A DNA stretch of 64,000 nt, taken from Tubiluchus corallicola (taxonomy: Eukaryota > Priapulida > Priapulimorpha > Priapulimorphida > Tubiluchidae). The stretch spans positions 62,001 through 126,000 of the forward strand of contig JAQGDQ010000584.1 of NCBI GenBank assembly GCA_030141605.1, given 5' to 3'. The notes beneath the pieces are model-generated. The model worked only from the letters and a program-made list of their open reading frames with translations. It had not been told where the DNA came from and did not search any database. Made by a program: the position numbers and the translations under genes. Below, in pieces: positions 20,191 through 33,800 of this stretch; positions within the stretch are counted from its first letter, which is position 1; the number at the start of each line of letters is the position of its first letter.

Positions 20191-20889
20191 CTTTAGTAAA
20201 TGGCTCAATTATGCAGTAACATTCCCTGCCTGAAGTATTCGTCAGTAACTTAAAACGATGTTGCTAATCTGTATTCGTGCCTTAAATGATATTATAAAAT
20301 GAAACAAATTTGTAAGATTACTCAGAAATGAGTTCTTGTTCCTGATTGCTTCAGTGTAAATACAAGGTTGTCACTTTTTTCCACATGCAGTGCACTTATC
20401 TATATCCCATATTATAAGAACCAATCATCCATATCTGGTTAGGTGATGTACTGTCAGACATTTTTCCAGGTTGTTCTGTAGTGTAACTATCTGCCGTGTC
20501 ATACAGATCGTTGAACTATATTATAACGTACCTAAATAAGAGAATAGGCAATATTATATAATCCAGAAACAAATTTTTCTGGCAGATATACTATCCATTC
20601 GCTAACCAGGTATGGTGTTGTTTCACTTCTATTGCAGTACAGTGTTGTTTCACATTGTGGTTTTTAAGCTGTTAGCTTTGTTTCGCAAATGTCTTTTGCG
20701 GAAGCTATAGACCATTTATTACATCATTTTAATGTGTTTGTCCTCTTGTGACAAGTTATGAAAATATAATTATCAGATCATTTTTTTTTCACTTTTTGTA
20801 ACTATGCGTGTCCTACGTTGTTGGTTTAACTTAAGTTTAACCAAATTTTATGAAACTAATTTTACGTTCATTAATTTTCAACTTGAGTA

Positions 20890-21083
20890 CAGTCAAACCT
20901 CGTTATAACGTCCTCCCCCCATTTAACCACCAACGTTGCTTAAATGCCCAAATTTCAGTCAAAACAAAATATCTATATTTGCATAGACATGTATGTATTA
21001 ATACACCTTGTTATAATACCAGACTCGCTTAATGTCAATTTTTTTTGCATTCCTAGAGTGGGAGGTATAGAGAGGTATTACTG
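20890..21083. mobile_element. Small pogo-like MITE (CAGTCAAACCTCG)
   Basis: CAGTCAAACCTCGTTATAAC follows TA and GAGAGGTATTACTG precedes TA. Length is 194 bp. A relative with the same end motif is at 32506-32873. Confidence 0.75.
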
Positions 21084-21819
21084 TAGGTTAAATTAATTGT
21101 TTTTAATGAATATTAATTGCTTGTACTAAGATATCGACAAATTTACTAGTACAAATTGTAAGCGTTATAAAATTTACCTACTGGTTTTTGAATAGAGTTT
21201 CTTCCCTCGTTGATGTCTCGTTAGGTAATGAAAAGCTTTATTGCGCATCTGCAACGATTGCGTTTTAACGAGATGTGAATTAATGATAATTGGTGGGCAC
21301 TGTGTTGTGTTGTCTTGTGAATATCCATGAACACTGAAGCTTATTCAGGTGTAAATAAAGGTGACTAATATTTGTAATTGTGTTTTCTGTATTTTTTTAT
21401 TATTCACTGACAGTGACTGAATGGGGTGAATGGATCATACAGTTTTGGACAAAACAAACTCGATTTTGATATTACAGCACACAATGCAAATGTGTTACAT
21501 ACGTGCGCTTGCTGTAGTCAAGGCCTAGATTTCATCTAAGGAAGAGGTGGACCTTGTAGGACAACCAAGATCCCGTGCTATGCCACTGTCCAGTGAGTTT
21601 TCAGTACGTGTATTCAGTAATCTAGTGTTCTAATACTCCAGGAGTGGGAAACGCATCAACTCAACCAATCAAAAAGCTGCGATTCGAAGCAGATCAATTA
21701 ATTATAATTTTATGTAATGTGTGTTCAAGTTTTCATTCTGACCAAAATCAATAAAGCAGTAGTAATGCTGATGCCTTCATGAGTTCGAAAATGACATGTT
21801 GAAGTATAGGTCATAACCA

Positions 21820-22500
21820 CTGGCGGCTCATAGCTAATTTTTTAGCCATTGTTTTAATAGTGTGTGAAACGAAACAAACATAATATGTAATTTTAATGTT
21901 GTAAATTGTAATTGTCGTTTTAAACAAAGAAACATACGAAAATTTATACATAAACTTGATAAAATCCTAAATAAATATTGTTTGCTTACGAATAGCCTAA
22001 ATTGTCGCCGTTCAAGAATATGCCGATGCACAGCTTTTAAGCACGTGACAACTGACAACTCGCATTACGTGAGTGACAGTACTCTTTCCACCTAAAGTAC
22101 AGCATCTTATCTCAGACATGTATGCATGGCCGCATGCGCACAACAGCCAAACACCACGCTGCTTGAGCTGTGAAACACACAGTACTTCCCGGACCGCACA
22201 AGTATAGAGAAAAAGCCTTTATATTGAATATTACCCATATTATTAAGTGAAAATAGGGAGTGCTGCTGGCACCTATAAACGAGCTGCCACTGGTCATTAC
22301 TGTATCTGAAATCACATAGTTCAATGTGCAAATACGGGGTGCGGCCATTCCACAGCACTTATGAAAGAGCTGCCACTGGTCATTACTGCATGTAGATCAA
22401 CGTGAAAATAGGGGGTGCTGCTATTCCACAGTACCTATGAAAGAGCTGCCACTGGTCATTACTGCATGTAGATCAATGTGAAAATTCGTTTCACTTTTTA
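21820..22500. repeat. GGCGGCTC transposon copy 2 with internal 75-bp tandem repeat
   Basis: Starts CACTGGCGGCTCATAGC and shares its interior with 13899-14392. From about 22274 the block GAGCTGCCACTGGTCATTACTG recurs three times with flanking sequence. 22500-23330 shows nothing further that I recognise beyond a CCATGGTTACCATG-type palindrome near 22575. Confidence 0.6.
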
Positions 22501-23321
22501 TGGTAAAACAGCTTGGCACTTGTAACAATCACTGATCAAATTCACAGCTTTGGAGAAGTAGCGGCCATGATTACCATGGTTACCATGCATGGTAGCTGCC
22601 ATGATTACAGGACTGCACCAAACAAGGACTGGGATTAACTGCTGTGTTTACCACTGAACTGCTGGTGGCGCCTCGTCACCTGGGGGTGGTTCGGCCCTGC
22701 AGGAACGGGGGAGGAACAGCCTAACAATTAAATACAGCAGAATTAAATAATGCTGGCGACTGTTGCTTGTTAACTTAGAGATTTAAATATTGCAAGACCT
22801 AAACTAACTGAAACAAGATTTTATAGAAAATTGAAGAAAAGCAGGACAAAGAAATAAGCTAATAGAAACTGGTACCTAGCTGTCCGTCTTGCTCCCCATA
22901 TTTATTTTAGAAGTCTACCTGTCCTGCGTCTGTAATAGATATAATGGGATGATGGTATGAAGGAGTTCTGAAGGTAATTGCTAAGACACTAGAATACAGG
23001 TAGAATTCAAGTAGAATACAGGTGAGCTTTATTTACATAAATCATTAATAACACTATACATTGTTCTCTCAGTTTAAGTCACATGCTTACTCAATGATCT
23101 CTGAAAGTCAACTGCCCAGGTAAGTTCTTTCCATGAAGCAAGGAAGCCAGCAATTCAATGAAGGTAAATGTTATGCATACTAGTTCAAGGATGAAAGTTT
23201 AGACTGTATATTTCTTGTGTAGGATTTTTAATGTTTTAACAAGAGAATCTAATAATATGACTAATGATAATAATTAAGAACTAATAAAAAAATAAGATAA
23301 AGAAATCGTGACCTTCACGAT

Positions 23322-23376
23322 AGATGGTGGTGGCGGCGGCAGCAGTGGTGTTAATGATGATGATGATGATGCTCAT
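23322..23376. repeat. Trinucleotide repeat (GGTGGCGGCGGCAG, then GATGAT)
   Basis: Imperfect GGY/GAT trinucleotide tract. No coding context. The open frame at 23475-23726 just downstream is Lys-rich, lacks resemblance to any family I know and is not called. Confidence 0.7.
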
Positions 23377-23858
23377 TATGACCAATTCACAACACAAAAA
23401 ACTTTATAACCATAACAGAAAGATCATAACATATTAATATACAATGATAGGTTTATTAGAATATAGAAAATTTAATGTACACGAAAAAATACTTTGTAAA
23501 TATGTTTTATAATACACGAGCAGTTACACACTTAGTTAAAACTTCTTGCTTAAAAATGAACAAATTAATTAAAAATGCAAAGGCAACCGAACGCAGACAA
23601 CTAGTTACAACAAAACAGGAGAAACTGAACACAAGTTTAAACGAGATTACCCAAAATCCTTTGATAAAAACATCGCGTCGTGCAGAAAAATTTTATGAAA
23701 AATTACGGAGAATAATTTTTAAATAATTAAAATTACATAATGATATTAGTTAATTAATGCAAGGGAAAAACGCGAAGAAATGCCCTAGTTAAAACAAGAA
23801 TGAATACATCGCATTTTACCCAAAATATACAATAACAAAATACAGGCCTAGACAGGTA

Positions 23859-24290
23859 CACTCATATCTCGGTCTGCTGGACATTGCTTTCATGGTTATG
23901 GGAAGAATCGGACGAAATCTGGACCGTTAAAAGTCCCGCATAATGCGGACACAGTCCGTTGCTTCGCCAGCTGACCGACAGTTGGCGGGCCGTCACTTTG
24001 TTTACATCATTACATCAGTGTAACTACGTGTATATCTCTATATATGTGTATATCTCTATATATAAAAATACAGAGTCGATTATGAGTAGTTATTTGAATC
24101 AACTGCCAACAGTTTTTATTTACTTTTGCACAGGCCCGTACTAACTGAGACAATTAGGTGATTGATTCTACACTACCGTGAGTTTAATGTATGCCACCTT
24201 CTGTATTAGCTTAGTATCAGTAAATACGGACAATCGGCAAATTTGGACCGAAGTCTCCCCGCTTTTGTTCCGCAAACCGGGATATGAGTG
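23859..24290. mobile_element. MITE, TIR CACTCATATCTCGG, copy 1
   Basis: CACTCATATCTCGGTCTGCT follows TA and GCAAACCGGGATATGAGTG precedes TA. Length is 432 bp. The second copy at 42637-43096 shares ends and interior (GTTAAAAGTCCCGCATA, GCTGACCG). TA target, mariner/pogo-type. Confidence 0.88.
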
Positions 24291-24409
24291 TATAGAAATA
24301 GAAAACAAACGATCATGCTATGCTTAGGTTATATAAGGCACACAGTTAATAGCAATGGATAAGTAAAAACATCTAAAATCTGGAAATTTACAAATTACAT
24401 TTCATCTCA

Positions 24410-24585
24410 TATGTCAGAAGAGTTCACACAGAGCGGTTCAAAAAGAGTGCAACGATTTGGAATTTCCTATTCTCTAGATGGCAGCACTGCACATTTCATC
24501 TAATATGTCAGAAGAGTTCGCACAGAGAAGTTCAAAAAAGAGCGCAACGATTTGGAATTTCCTACTCTCTAGATGGCAGCACTGC
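24410..24585. repeat. Two-copy tandem duplication, about 80 bp
   Basis: The block CATTTCATCT(C/A)ATATGTCAGAAG through CTAGATGGCAGCACTGC occurs twice in tandem. Confidence 0.85.
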
Positions 24586-25059
24586 TCGGTGAAGCATAAA
24601 ACAGAGCAGTGTAACAGAACATTCTTTGGTTAACAATTTCAGCAATATATCATACATTAGTCAAATTTAAGCCCAGCAGAGAGCGGGTCACTCAATGCCA
24701 TGGCTGCATGCATACATGCGAGATCAAAATGGAAAATATTATGATTAATTCTACACCTTATAACAGCTTTTATATAACAAGCCTTCAACTCATCAGTATG
24801 GAAAAACCTCGTCAAAACAAACGTTGATGTTGATGGAGTTCGGATACAGCGGACCATTGCTGCCGTCCGTTGTATTCTAGTTACAACAGACAAATCTGCT
24901 CTAACGTTGATGTGGTAGAATGTCCTGGCATGCGGAATGGGACGTCGGGTTGGTGGGGCAATTTACTATGGCTCATGCGTGGCAATCAGAGCAAGATACT
25001 GCCTGGTGTATTACCCATTAACGCCCTCATATTACAACACATGATATAATATAGGCGAG

Positions 25060-25290
25060 CCGACACGAACAAGAATCCAAGTCATAGATATAAAAAAAGA
25101 CATAAAATATACTAAATTTGGAAACCGATGTCCAATACCAACAATTCCTTTTAGCGAAAATGAATTCAGTGAAAAAATCCAAGAGAATCCAAGTCATAGA
25201 TAGAAAAATATACTAACTGTACGAGAATCGGTCATAGATATAAAATATACATTAATTATACTAAATTTGGATTGCAGGCCTCTATCATAC
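25060..25290. repeat. Dispersed repeat (AGAATCCAAGTCATAGATAT family), copy 1
   Basis: Shares AGAATCCAAGTCATAGATAT, TATACTAAATTTGGAAACCG and GCAATTCCTATTAGCGAAAAT-type blocks with 29460-29710, each time with internal partial repeats. It is a transposon of unknown class. Confidence 0.65.
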
Positions 25291-26102
25291 ATGAGGGCGT
25301 AAATGGCTAATACACCAGGAGGTATCTCGCTCATAGCAAATTACCCCGCCAGCCAGACGTTCCAATATTGTATATTGTATATCGTACTTTATATTGTGTT
25401 TAACCCTCAGCCACCGGAAACATTTTACAGTTACAAGAAAAGCGGCAATGGGGTTTAATTGCACCCCGAGCATAAACACAGAACAAACACTAGTGTATCA
25501 CTTCTATAGGCTACTAAACTATGTCACGTCTTTGACTATTTTGTTGCATTGGTGTATGCTGTATTACGTCATTTACATGTCCACATGTATTAGGAAATTA
25601 CAAAAACAAAATCTTCTGACGTTTTTATATAGCAAATAATGTTACTTTTTTGAATTAAACACCAGTTATCGACGAATCATAATTTTGTAAAGCTAATAGG
25701 ATGACGTACATAGATAATTGTTTCTGTTATCGCTTCTGTACTCCGTGGGCTTGGTTTATTTAAATTTTAAATGTTAACTAATGAATTACTAGTGTTAATG
25801 AACTGACTATCTATGTTTCTATATTCTTGATAACCAGTTGTATGTGTATCTGTTCTCAACTAAAATGTATTTGTTGCACAGTGGAAAAACTCTGATCAGT
25901 AATATTACTGCATGTCAATCCACTTAAAATAAATAAAGCTTATATAATATGACTTTACTTAATTATTTCAAGGCCTAACTTAGCCACAACAACGGTCAAA
26001 TATTTACAATATTCCAAAGTCAAGTAACATGCACTATAAAAATATCTAGCATCTGTCTGCCTTCCGATTTTTGTCTACAGACATGAAATAACAGAGAAGT
26101 CA

Positions 26103-26874
26103 AGGGTTAATGAGTCTCTGATATGTTCATTTACGGTGGCCGAGGGTTAATGAGTCTTTGATATGTTCATTTACGGTGGCCGAGGGTTAATGAGTCTTTG
26201 ATAAGTTCATTTACGGTGGCCGAGGGTTAATGAATCTTTGATATGTTCATTTCCGGTGGCCGAGGGTTAATGAGTCTTTGATATGTTCATTTACGGTGGC
26301 CGAGGGTTAATGAGTCTCTGATATGTTCATTTCCGGTGGCCGAGGGTTAATGAATCTTTGATATGTTCATTTCCGGTGGCCGAGGGTTAATGAGTCTTTG
26401 ATATGTTCATTTACGGTGGCCGAGGGTTAATGAGTCTTTGATATGTTCATTTCCGGTGGCCGAGGGTTAATGAATCTTTGATATGTTCATTTACGGTGGC
26501 CGAGGGTTAATGAGTCTTTGATATATTCATTTACGGTGGCCGAGGGTTAACGAATCTTTGATATGTTCATTTCGGTGGCCGAGGGTTAATGAGTCTTTGA
26601 TATATTCATTTACGGTGGCCGAGGGTTAACGAATCTTTGATATGTTCATTTCCGGTGGCCGAGGGTTAATGAATCTTTGATATGTTCATTTCCGGTGGCC
26701 GAGGGTTAATGAATCTTTGATATGTTCATTTCCGGTGGCCGAGGGTTAATGAGTCTTTGATATGTTCATTTACGGTGGCCGAGGGTTAATGAGTCTTTGA
26801 TATATTCATTTCCGGTGGCCGAGGGTTAACGAATCTTTGATATGTTCATTTCCGGTGGCCGAGGGTTAATGAAT
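26103..26874. repeat. 40-bp minisatellite, about 19 copies
   Basis: Unit GAGGGTTAATGAGTCTTTGA followed by TATGTTCATTTACGGTGGCC. Diagnostic variants (GAG/GAA, TAC/TCC, AAT/AAC) recur in patterned order. It lies about 0.7 kb downstream of the zinc-finger gene's distal stop codon. Confidence 0.97.
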
Positions 26875-27112
26875 CACCAATATGCTCAACAACTGTTTAC
26901 TCGAGGAAGATGTGCCATTTACATGAACCCGGGTTACTGCAGACTAAACATTATCATGCGCTTAGTCTTTGGACTACCATTCGCCTTATTAGTCCATCAC
27001 AATGAGGTTTTACCATACCTATCATCCACTATTACTTACTAGAGCGGTACGAGCAATAAGTACATACGAGTATATCACAAGTTTTTAAGTTTTTTCAGGA
27101 TTTAGGAAGGCA

Positions 27113-27524
27113 CAATAAACCTTTTCACAGTTTCGCTCAGCGCAAGCTGTAGCTGTAGTAGCAGTAAGTCAAAGGTTAAGTGTACCACGGCAATGCATCT
27201 TACTACAACTGTCACTTGACATGTGGGTAAAGCAAAGCCATGTGCCGCCTCAGTTCTGCAACGTCAGTTGTTTTAGTTGTTTACGCGGTCTTTACTTAAT
27301 TATGCATTAGTCTGTGCATACGAGTCGTTTACTAGCTGAATCTTGCTCGAGAACAAGAAAAAATGAACTAGGTAAGGCTCTAGCTAGCTGTTAAAACTGT
27401 TACAATTACAACAGCATAGGCTGTGAGGCGTTGTCAAGTGTACACAAATGCGTTGTCTGGTACACTTAATCTTTGACCTTTTCATGATCATTATCAATAA
27501 CTGGAACTGTGAAAAGGCTTATTA
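27113..27524. mobile_element. Palindromic MITE (CCTTTTCACAGTT ends) just after the zinc-finger stop
   Basis: The ends AATAAACCTTTTCACAGTT and AACTGTGAAAAGGCTTATT are inverted repeats. The arms also match deep inside (GTCAAAGGTTAAGTGTACCA against TGGTACACTTAATCTTTGAC), making a large foldback. It begins 74 nt downstream of the distal stop at 27599, so it is probably transcribed in the 3' UTR. Relatives: 2885-3300, 30830-30960, 51850-52190. Confidence 0.85.
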
Positions 27525-27598
27525 TAAAAAAAGTCTACCTCGAAAAGAGAAAACACAGCAGACAACGGATACCTTTGCCAACAGCAAACATGCTCACA

Positions 27599-27803
27599 TC
27601 ACATTGTGGCATCGCTAGGATTTCTCATACCAGCGGTGACCAGTGGCTCCCCCTGGATGAACAGGCGAATGTCGCAACCGCTGATGGAAAATTCGATGTC
27701 CTTGCAGCGAACGAAGGTGTTGCCTTCCGGATGCTTCTGCTCACGATGCACCTGAAGGGACAGGTGTCTTGTAAACGCTTTCCCACACATTGCACATATG
27801 AAC
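27599..27803 (-). CDS. Zinc-finger gene last distal exon 9B (finger 13)
   Basis: Acceptor tgatttcag, phase 2, stop TGA at 27599-27601. It reads [20 protein letters not shown] with REQKH (H-X4-H), then [19 protein letters not shown] and a short tail ending DATM. The open frame upstream of 27803 is intron. The first Arg codon is completed from the previous exon. Confidence 0.9.
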
Positions 27804-30800
27804 CTGAAATCAAAGTATTTCAAGCCTGGTAAGTATTTACTCAAAACGTTTAAAGGAAAACACCTTGATTTTTCATATCCTGCCCAATTTTGAACTACGG
27901 TAAAGGTATACATATTAACACACATAATAATGCCAAAGCGTTTCTGATAATTGAATAATAGGTTAAAAACTCGATTAATGACAGTCAAGCCCAAGTAGCA
28001 TTGGCATCACAAGTGAACATAATTTTCAGCAGCACAAACATTCCACGTGCGTGTTGCACGTAGCAAAAATTGAAATGCAGTGCTATCTTACAACATTCAG
28101 TGTGATACACAAAAAATCGGCAAGTTTTAAGTTTAAAATTCAAATTTCAAGTCTACCATTGCACTCAAGCATCTTAAACAAGTGCACTACATCACAACTG
28201 AACACCTTTGAATCAAGAGGTACAGAACCTGTTTTTATTGTGCAACATGTTTCTAAGATGCATTGATAGTGCGCATCTAACTAGCGAATGGTGAAATGCA
28301 TGTAACAATGAAGAACTAGGTTTCTGCAGTAATAATTCTTTCACGCAAGTCATTCGTGAAAAAAATAGTATCTTTCTTTTCAATATCCTATAGCTGAGAA
28401 TGTTTTGAGCTACAGTTTAAGATTGGATTTGTTTTTCCTTCAACTACCGGACCATCTAAATAACAAAAATAACGTTATTGAAAAACTGTGAACAACTCGG
28501 GGTTTGAACCAGGCTTGCAAAACTACACTAATGTAATGTAAAGTTTATTTATATAGCGCACTACATCATTTAAAATCTGAGCATCCTGAACAATAAAATA
28601 CATTTAAAATTCACAAAAAACATCAAATTCAAACGACACTGAAAATTAAAAATAATTCATCATAGAAAGTACAATTTAAACAAAGGTGTTTTAAGATGTT
28701 GTTTAAAACAATCTTTCAAACAAAGGTGTTTTAAGATGTCGTTTAAAACAATCTTTCAAACAAAGGTTTTTAAGATGTCGTTTAAAACAATCTTTTAAAC
28801 AAAGGTGTTTTAAGATGTTGTTTAAAACAATCTTTCAAACAAAGGTGTTTTAAGATGTCGCTTAAAACAATCTTTCAAACAAAGGTGTTTTAAGATGTCG
28901 CTTAAAACAATCTTTCAAACAAAGGTGTTTTAAGATGTCGCTTAAAACAATCTTTCAAACAAAGGTGTTTTAAGATGTTGCTTAAAACAATCTAGAACAA
29001 TGTAGCAACATGTAAATTATTCCAGAGACGTGAAGCACAGACAGAGAAAGCTTTTCCACCAGAGAATGCTGTTCTATGAATTGGCTGATGTAAATTAATT
29101 TATTCATTAGCATTAGAACGAAGCGTTCGGCCTACGTTACAGCGTACTAAAAGATCAGTAGTACTGTAACCAGTATTTTTGTGGGCAATTGGCAGTATTG
29201 CTTTTGTTCAACAACCGTTGCAGTAATTATGTATAAAACTAACACGTGTGAAATACAATAACAGATATTACAGCACTATCCCCTCAGTTCACACCTTTAA
29301 CGTGGACATTACAAATCACTTAGGCATGTCAATAAACTTGTAAACACAGTAACATTACCACAAAAAGAGTATAAACATGAAATGACTACGAAAGCAGTGT
29401 AACGATTTGCCGAGGGACTCTCCCAAACAAAAAAGATTTTGTGTGAAAAAGCAAAAATATCGATGAACCGACACAGACGAGAATTCAAGTCATAGATATA
29501 AAAATACACTAATTGTACGAGAATCCAAGTCATAGATATAAAAAAGACATAAATTATACTAAATTTGGAAACCGCTGTCCTATACCGGCAATTCCTATTA
29601 GCGAAAATAAATTTAGTGAAAAAATATCGATGAACCGACACAGACGAGAATCCAAGTCATAGATATAAAAAAATACATTATTTATGCTAAATTTGGACTG
29701 CAGGCCTCTATCACAGTAGCGGGCACGATTACACATTTCTCATCGTAGACATCGACATAGACATTTTACTTATTTCCTCATTTACACTAGAATACAAATA
29801 GGCTATAATAATTACTATAATTATTAATTAATCAGAATAAATTATGAATAAAGGAAAGAGTTAGGTGGGTGCAGGAGAAAGGGTAGCAAAAGACCAATTG
29901 GTCTTCAAGTCAGCTACCCTTTTCAGGTTTGTGTAAATTGTAAAAAAAATTGTATTTGTACTGCTACCTAAACAGTTCCAGGCTGTAAACTTAAGAAGCC
30001 AATTTGACACAGTATATAAATGCAGCAGTCGCCATACCTGGTTTTGTGAGTCTTCACGTGACGCTGTAACTTGGCTTCATCTGCGAATGCCACGCCGCAC
30101 TCTTTACATTTGCTCATCGTCTTGACGGTGGCGAGTTGCTGGTGCTCCATACGGTGCTGGTGGAGCTCCTTCCGGGAGAAGAAGAGCTGCTCGCACACCT
30201 CACAGCAGTGATGTCCGTTTGATGACTGGTGATACTGCAGGGCCGTCAGCGACGGATACGGTATGTTGCAGACCGGACAGAAGTACTTCTGGCTCTGACC
30301 TCGTGGTTCCACCATGGCCGACGGCGCCGTGTCCGGACGCATGCTGAGATCTAGCGCCTGGACGAGTAGCGGTGCAGAATACATGGGCGAAGAAAGAGGC
30401 GCGATCGGACTAGGCTGAATCGCTAGTGGGAGTGGAGCGCCTAGAGAAGCGGGAACCAAAGGAGGCGGAATGGGAGGAACGGTCGCTGGGGGAGGTTCGG
30501 CAGACCTTTCGAATTTCTGGGGATGAGAATTCTTTCGTCGCTCCTTTGCCACACGAGGTAGAATCTGAGGAAGGCTGAAGTTTCGTTTCTCCGCAACTGG
30601 GTTATCCTCCGATGGAGGTTCCGGTGTGGAAGGGGCAAGTTCCATAGCCTCCTCCTCGCTTCTCTGAATGGTTTCGTCTATCGCTTGCTCAATATGTTCC
30701 ATTGGAGCTAAAAAAACAACATTTTTAAATAATTAGGTGATACAGAAAGAAGAACATCAGAACAAAGAATTTAGAAAATAGTTTTCATAAGACGATATTT

Positions 30801-33800
30801 TTACAGGAATTTGGAATCCAACAACAATAAGCCTTTTCACAGTTCCAGAAACTGATGATGACCGTTAAAAGGTCAAAGCTTAAGTGTACCACTCAACACA
30901 TTTATGTACACTTGACAATGTCTCTCAGTCCATGCTGTTGTAATAGTAACAGTTTTAGCCACTCCACTAGAGGATATATTCCCACACAAAACTGAAGGGT
31001 AAAAGATTGTCCAGGAAAAATCAATAACCCTATAACAGAACTTTTATGTCCTAATGAAAATAAACACTTCTGACTGGAGCTACTTTAAGAGAAAACTCAG
31101 ACAGTTTAGAGTAAGACTGTGAAGTTAAGCAATAGATTACCGGGATTGACAGCATGAGGTTTGGAGTTTTCCATGTCAAAGTCAAACGTTGAGTGCAACT
31201 CATGGTAACTTGCCAGATTCTTGCAGACGTACGTCGTCATGTTGCAAACGTCGCACTTTGATATTCCCGTGTTAATAACGTCTTTTGCTAACCTACAATG
31301 CAAAAACGTGAGTCAAATTCAAATTCAGTTTATTTCTCCAGTAAACTACAATTACAAATACCAGTAAACTACAATTACAAATACCAGTAAACTACAATTA
31401 CAAATACGAGTAAACTACAATAACAAATACACGAACAAATTATAATGGAAAAAACAAAAATAAATTTAATTTAATGAACGTACATTTGTGACACACTAAA
31501 CGCACTGTACTGTTGAAGTTTGCTACATGGCAGCTGCGCCGGAGACCTTGTTATGCCTCCATGAAATGTGAAATGAAGAAAGAAGAATGAAGAATATGAG
31601 AAAAGAGAGCCTTTGAGACTGGAGAATAAAAAGAGCTATGTAACAGATCGCTGAAGAAAGACAAAATGGCACAAGTAGAAAGGAAAACAATGACCATATT
31701 GAGATAAGCATGTGGCAGACAATATGTTACTAGATGCTATTCAAATGGTAATTTTCATCAAGGAACTTCAAGAGTAAACATTTTATTGACAAAAAGATAC
31801 CTCTGAAATCAGAAGAAACAATGTAAAGGATAAACATCAGTCACAAGTATGTCATCTCAGAAGGAAGTGTAGAAATAGTTAAAAATGTTTTGACAGGTCG
31901 GAAACTGAAGCATCTGTATAAATCAACACCTGACCAAGTGACATGGCTTAACTGAATTTCAAATGTTTTTAGGCCTGCTCTTGATTCGTATGGCGACACT
32001 ACCACAAGCCTGATTTAAGAAAAGTTATGTAGCAATGTCTCCTGAACGTACAGAACAGAACTCAAATAACGAAAAATTTGGAAAGCACTTCAGGTTTTCA
32101 TGTTGTTACATTCGGTTTTTTGGTCAAATCTGATTGCCCTGCCCTCCAGCTAGCAGTACTGAAAGTTGTAACACAATTATGAAATAAAGACAGTCTGATT
32201 TCTTCACCAGCATGTTACTTGGCACTTTGCAAAAAAGTTTCTTATTTCTGACCACTGAGGCTTATACCTTTAAACACGGCAAGAGGTCAAAGGTCACCAA
32301 GTTGCTACCCGTCCCACTCAAAAGATCACAGACCTGTGAGTTTCTTGAGGTTAATTTGTGCAGTTTGGGAATTTTAACTAACACCTGAGTGGGGCAAAAT
32401 AACCAAAAATGGAACAACAATATTATACAATTTTGCTACAGCCATGAACTTTACAGTCAGTCTGATAATTTATTTACGATTACAACGCCAGAGTGAGTAG
32501 ACTATAGTCAAACCTCTTTGTACCGCGAAGTTTGGGACTGCGGAAGAAGGCGGTGTCAAGTGAATTTCACATTACAACAAGGTGCATTAATACGTTACAT
32601 CTCTACGCAAATACACTACCTATTTGGCTTCTGCTAACTACTTAATTAGTGCATGATAGGCTCTGCCTACATAAATTGGTTGCATGTTTGTAAATTTACC
32701 ACCGACGACGACAGCGCCAGCCAATCGAAACGTTTGGCATGATCTTAACTTTTTAACGTAAAGTTTTAAGAAAGTTGTGTTGTTTTTAACTATAAACATT
32801 TTGTCTTGTCAAAAACCTGGATGCTGAGTGAGTCTAGCATTATAAAGGGGGGCATTATAGCAAGGTTTGACTGTGATTATTTATGAGATTTGATAAAATG
32901 AAAGGGTTAAAAAGTTGAACACCAACCAAGAGATGCTACAGGACTAGTCAACAAAAATTTAGAATAGTACGTGTATCTCTATGTCGTTCCATAAGACATT
33001 ATGTTACAACAAATAACTGTTACAACAACACTTAGCAAAAAGATATTGTCTAAAACTGACAAGAATCATGACTGCATCATACAACATGCAGAAAAATAAA
33101 AGCTTTGTACCTTTCTAGAAGAAAATCAACTTCTATCCATCATAGAGAATCAGTTTAAAAATACAATCATAAAAAGTTCAGATTAGTTTTTGATTACAAT
33201 AACAAATACTTTATAGTAAGATATCATTGATCATTGTCGGAGTTGAAAATAATATTCAAAACACATAGAATACAATGTTAAAATGGGAGGGAAAGCCAAT
33301 TGCTCTAAGCAGTTTTGCAAGATGTTTTGACGGAAGGGCTCACGAACGGCCACGTTTAACAATTTCTTCCAGTGGCTTCATTTGACTGTTTACTTCAATG
33401 AACATGTATACGCATCTGCTGGTTCGGTGGCTCATGTTAAGCGTGACTCCATGTGTATCAAAGGCACACAAATGCACAACACAAACACAACAACTTCTTA
33501 CTGTTTCCGCATGTATGTAATGTGCAATGCATTCTTCAAATTCATCGAAACGTGTTCGCTATCATCCACATCCGTGTTACGCAGCAATCCGCAGGCCATA
33601 AGCAGCTGTTGCACAGATCATTTAGGAACTTTCCTGTTTCCTGTGACAACTTTACTGCACTTTCTTTTCTGTCTGATAAAATCTAAGCTAACGACATCAC
33701 TGTACTTTGTCTCGATCACCGCGGCGCAATTTTGGCAGCAATTTCACACAAACAGCAACCAAACAGCACAAAGCATAACACGGTATTTTTTAATACTCAA

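Larger units (their letters stand above)
18083..27598. other. Convergent intergenic region between ODR4 and the zinc-finger gene
   Basis: 9.5 kb between the stop codons of two tail-to-tail genes. It holds 3' UTRs, MITEs and tandem repeats listed separately. No further coding exon was recognised; open frames here are short and lack family resemblance. Confidence 0.75.

Noticed and set aside
26103-26874. Interstitial telomere repeat (units contain AGGGTTA)
   Set aside because: AGGGTTA occurs once per 40-bp unit, not in tandem; it is a minisatellite.
27804-27994. N-terminal part of the open frame ending at 27599
   Set aside because: Intron upstream of acceptor GATTTCAG; the splice completes the Arg codon from the previous exon.
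30441-30638. 65-aa minus frame (MPLPHRNLH...)
   Set aside because: Out-of-frame shadow of the zinc-finger exon 30707-30038.
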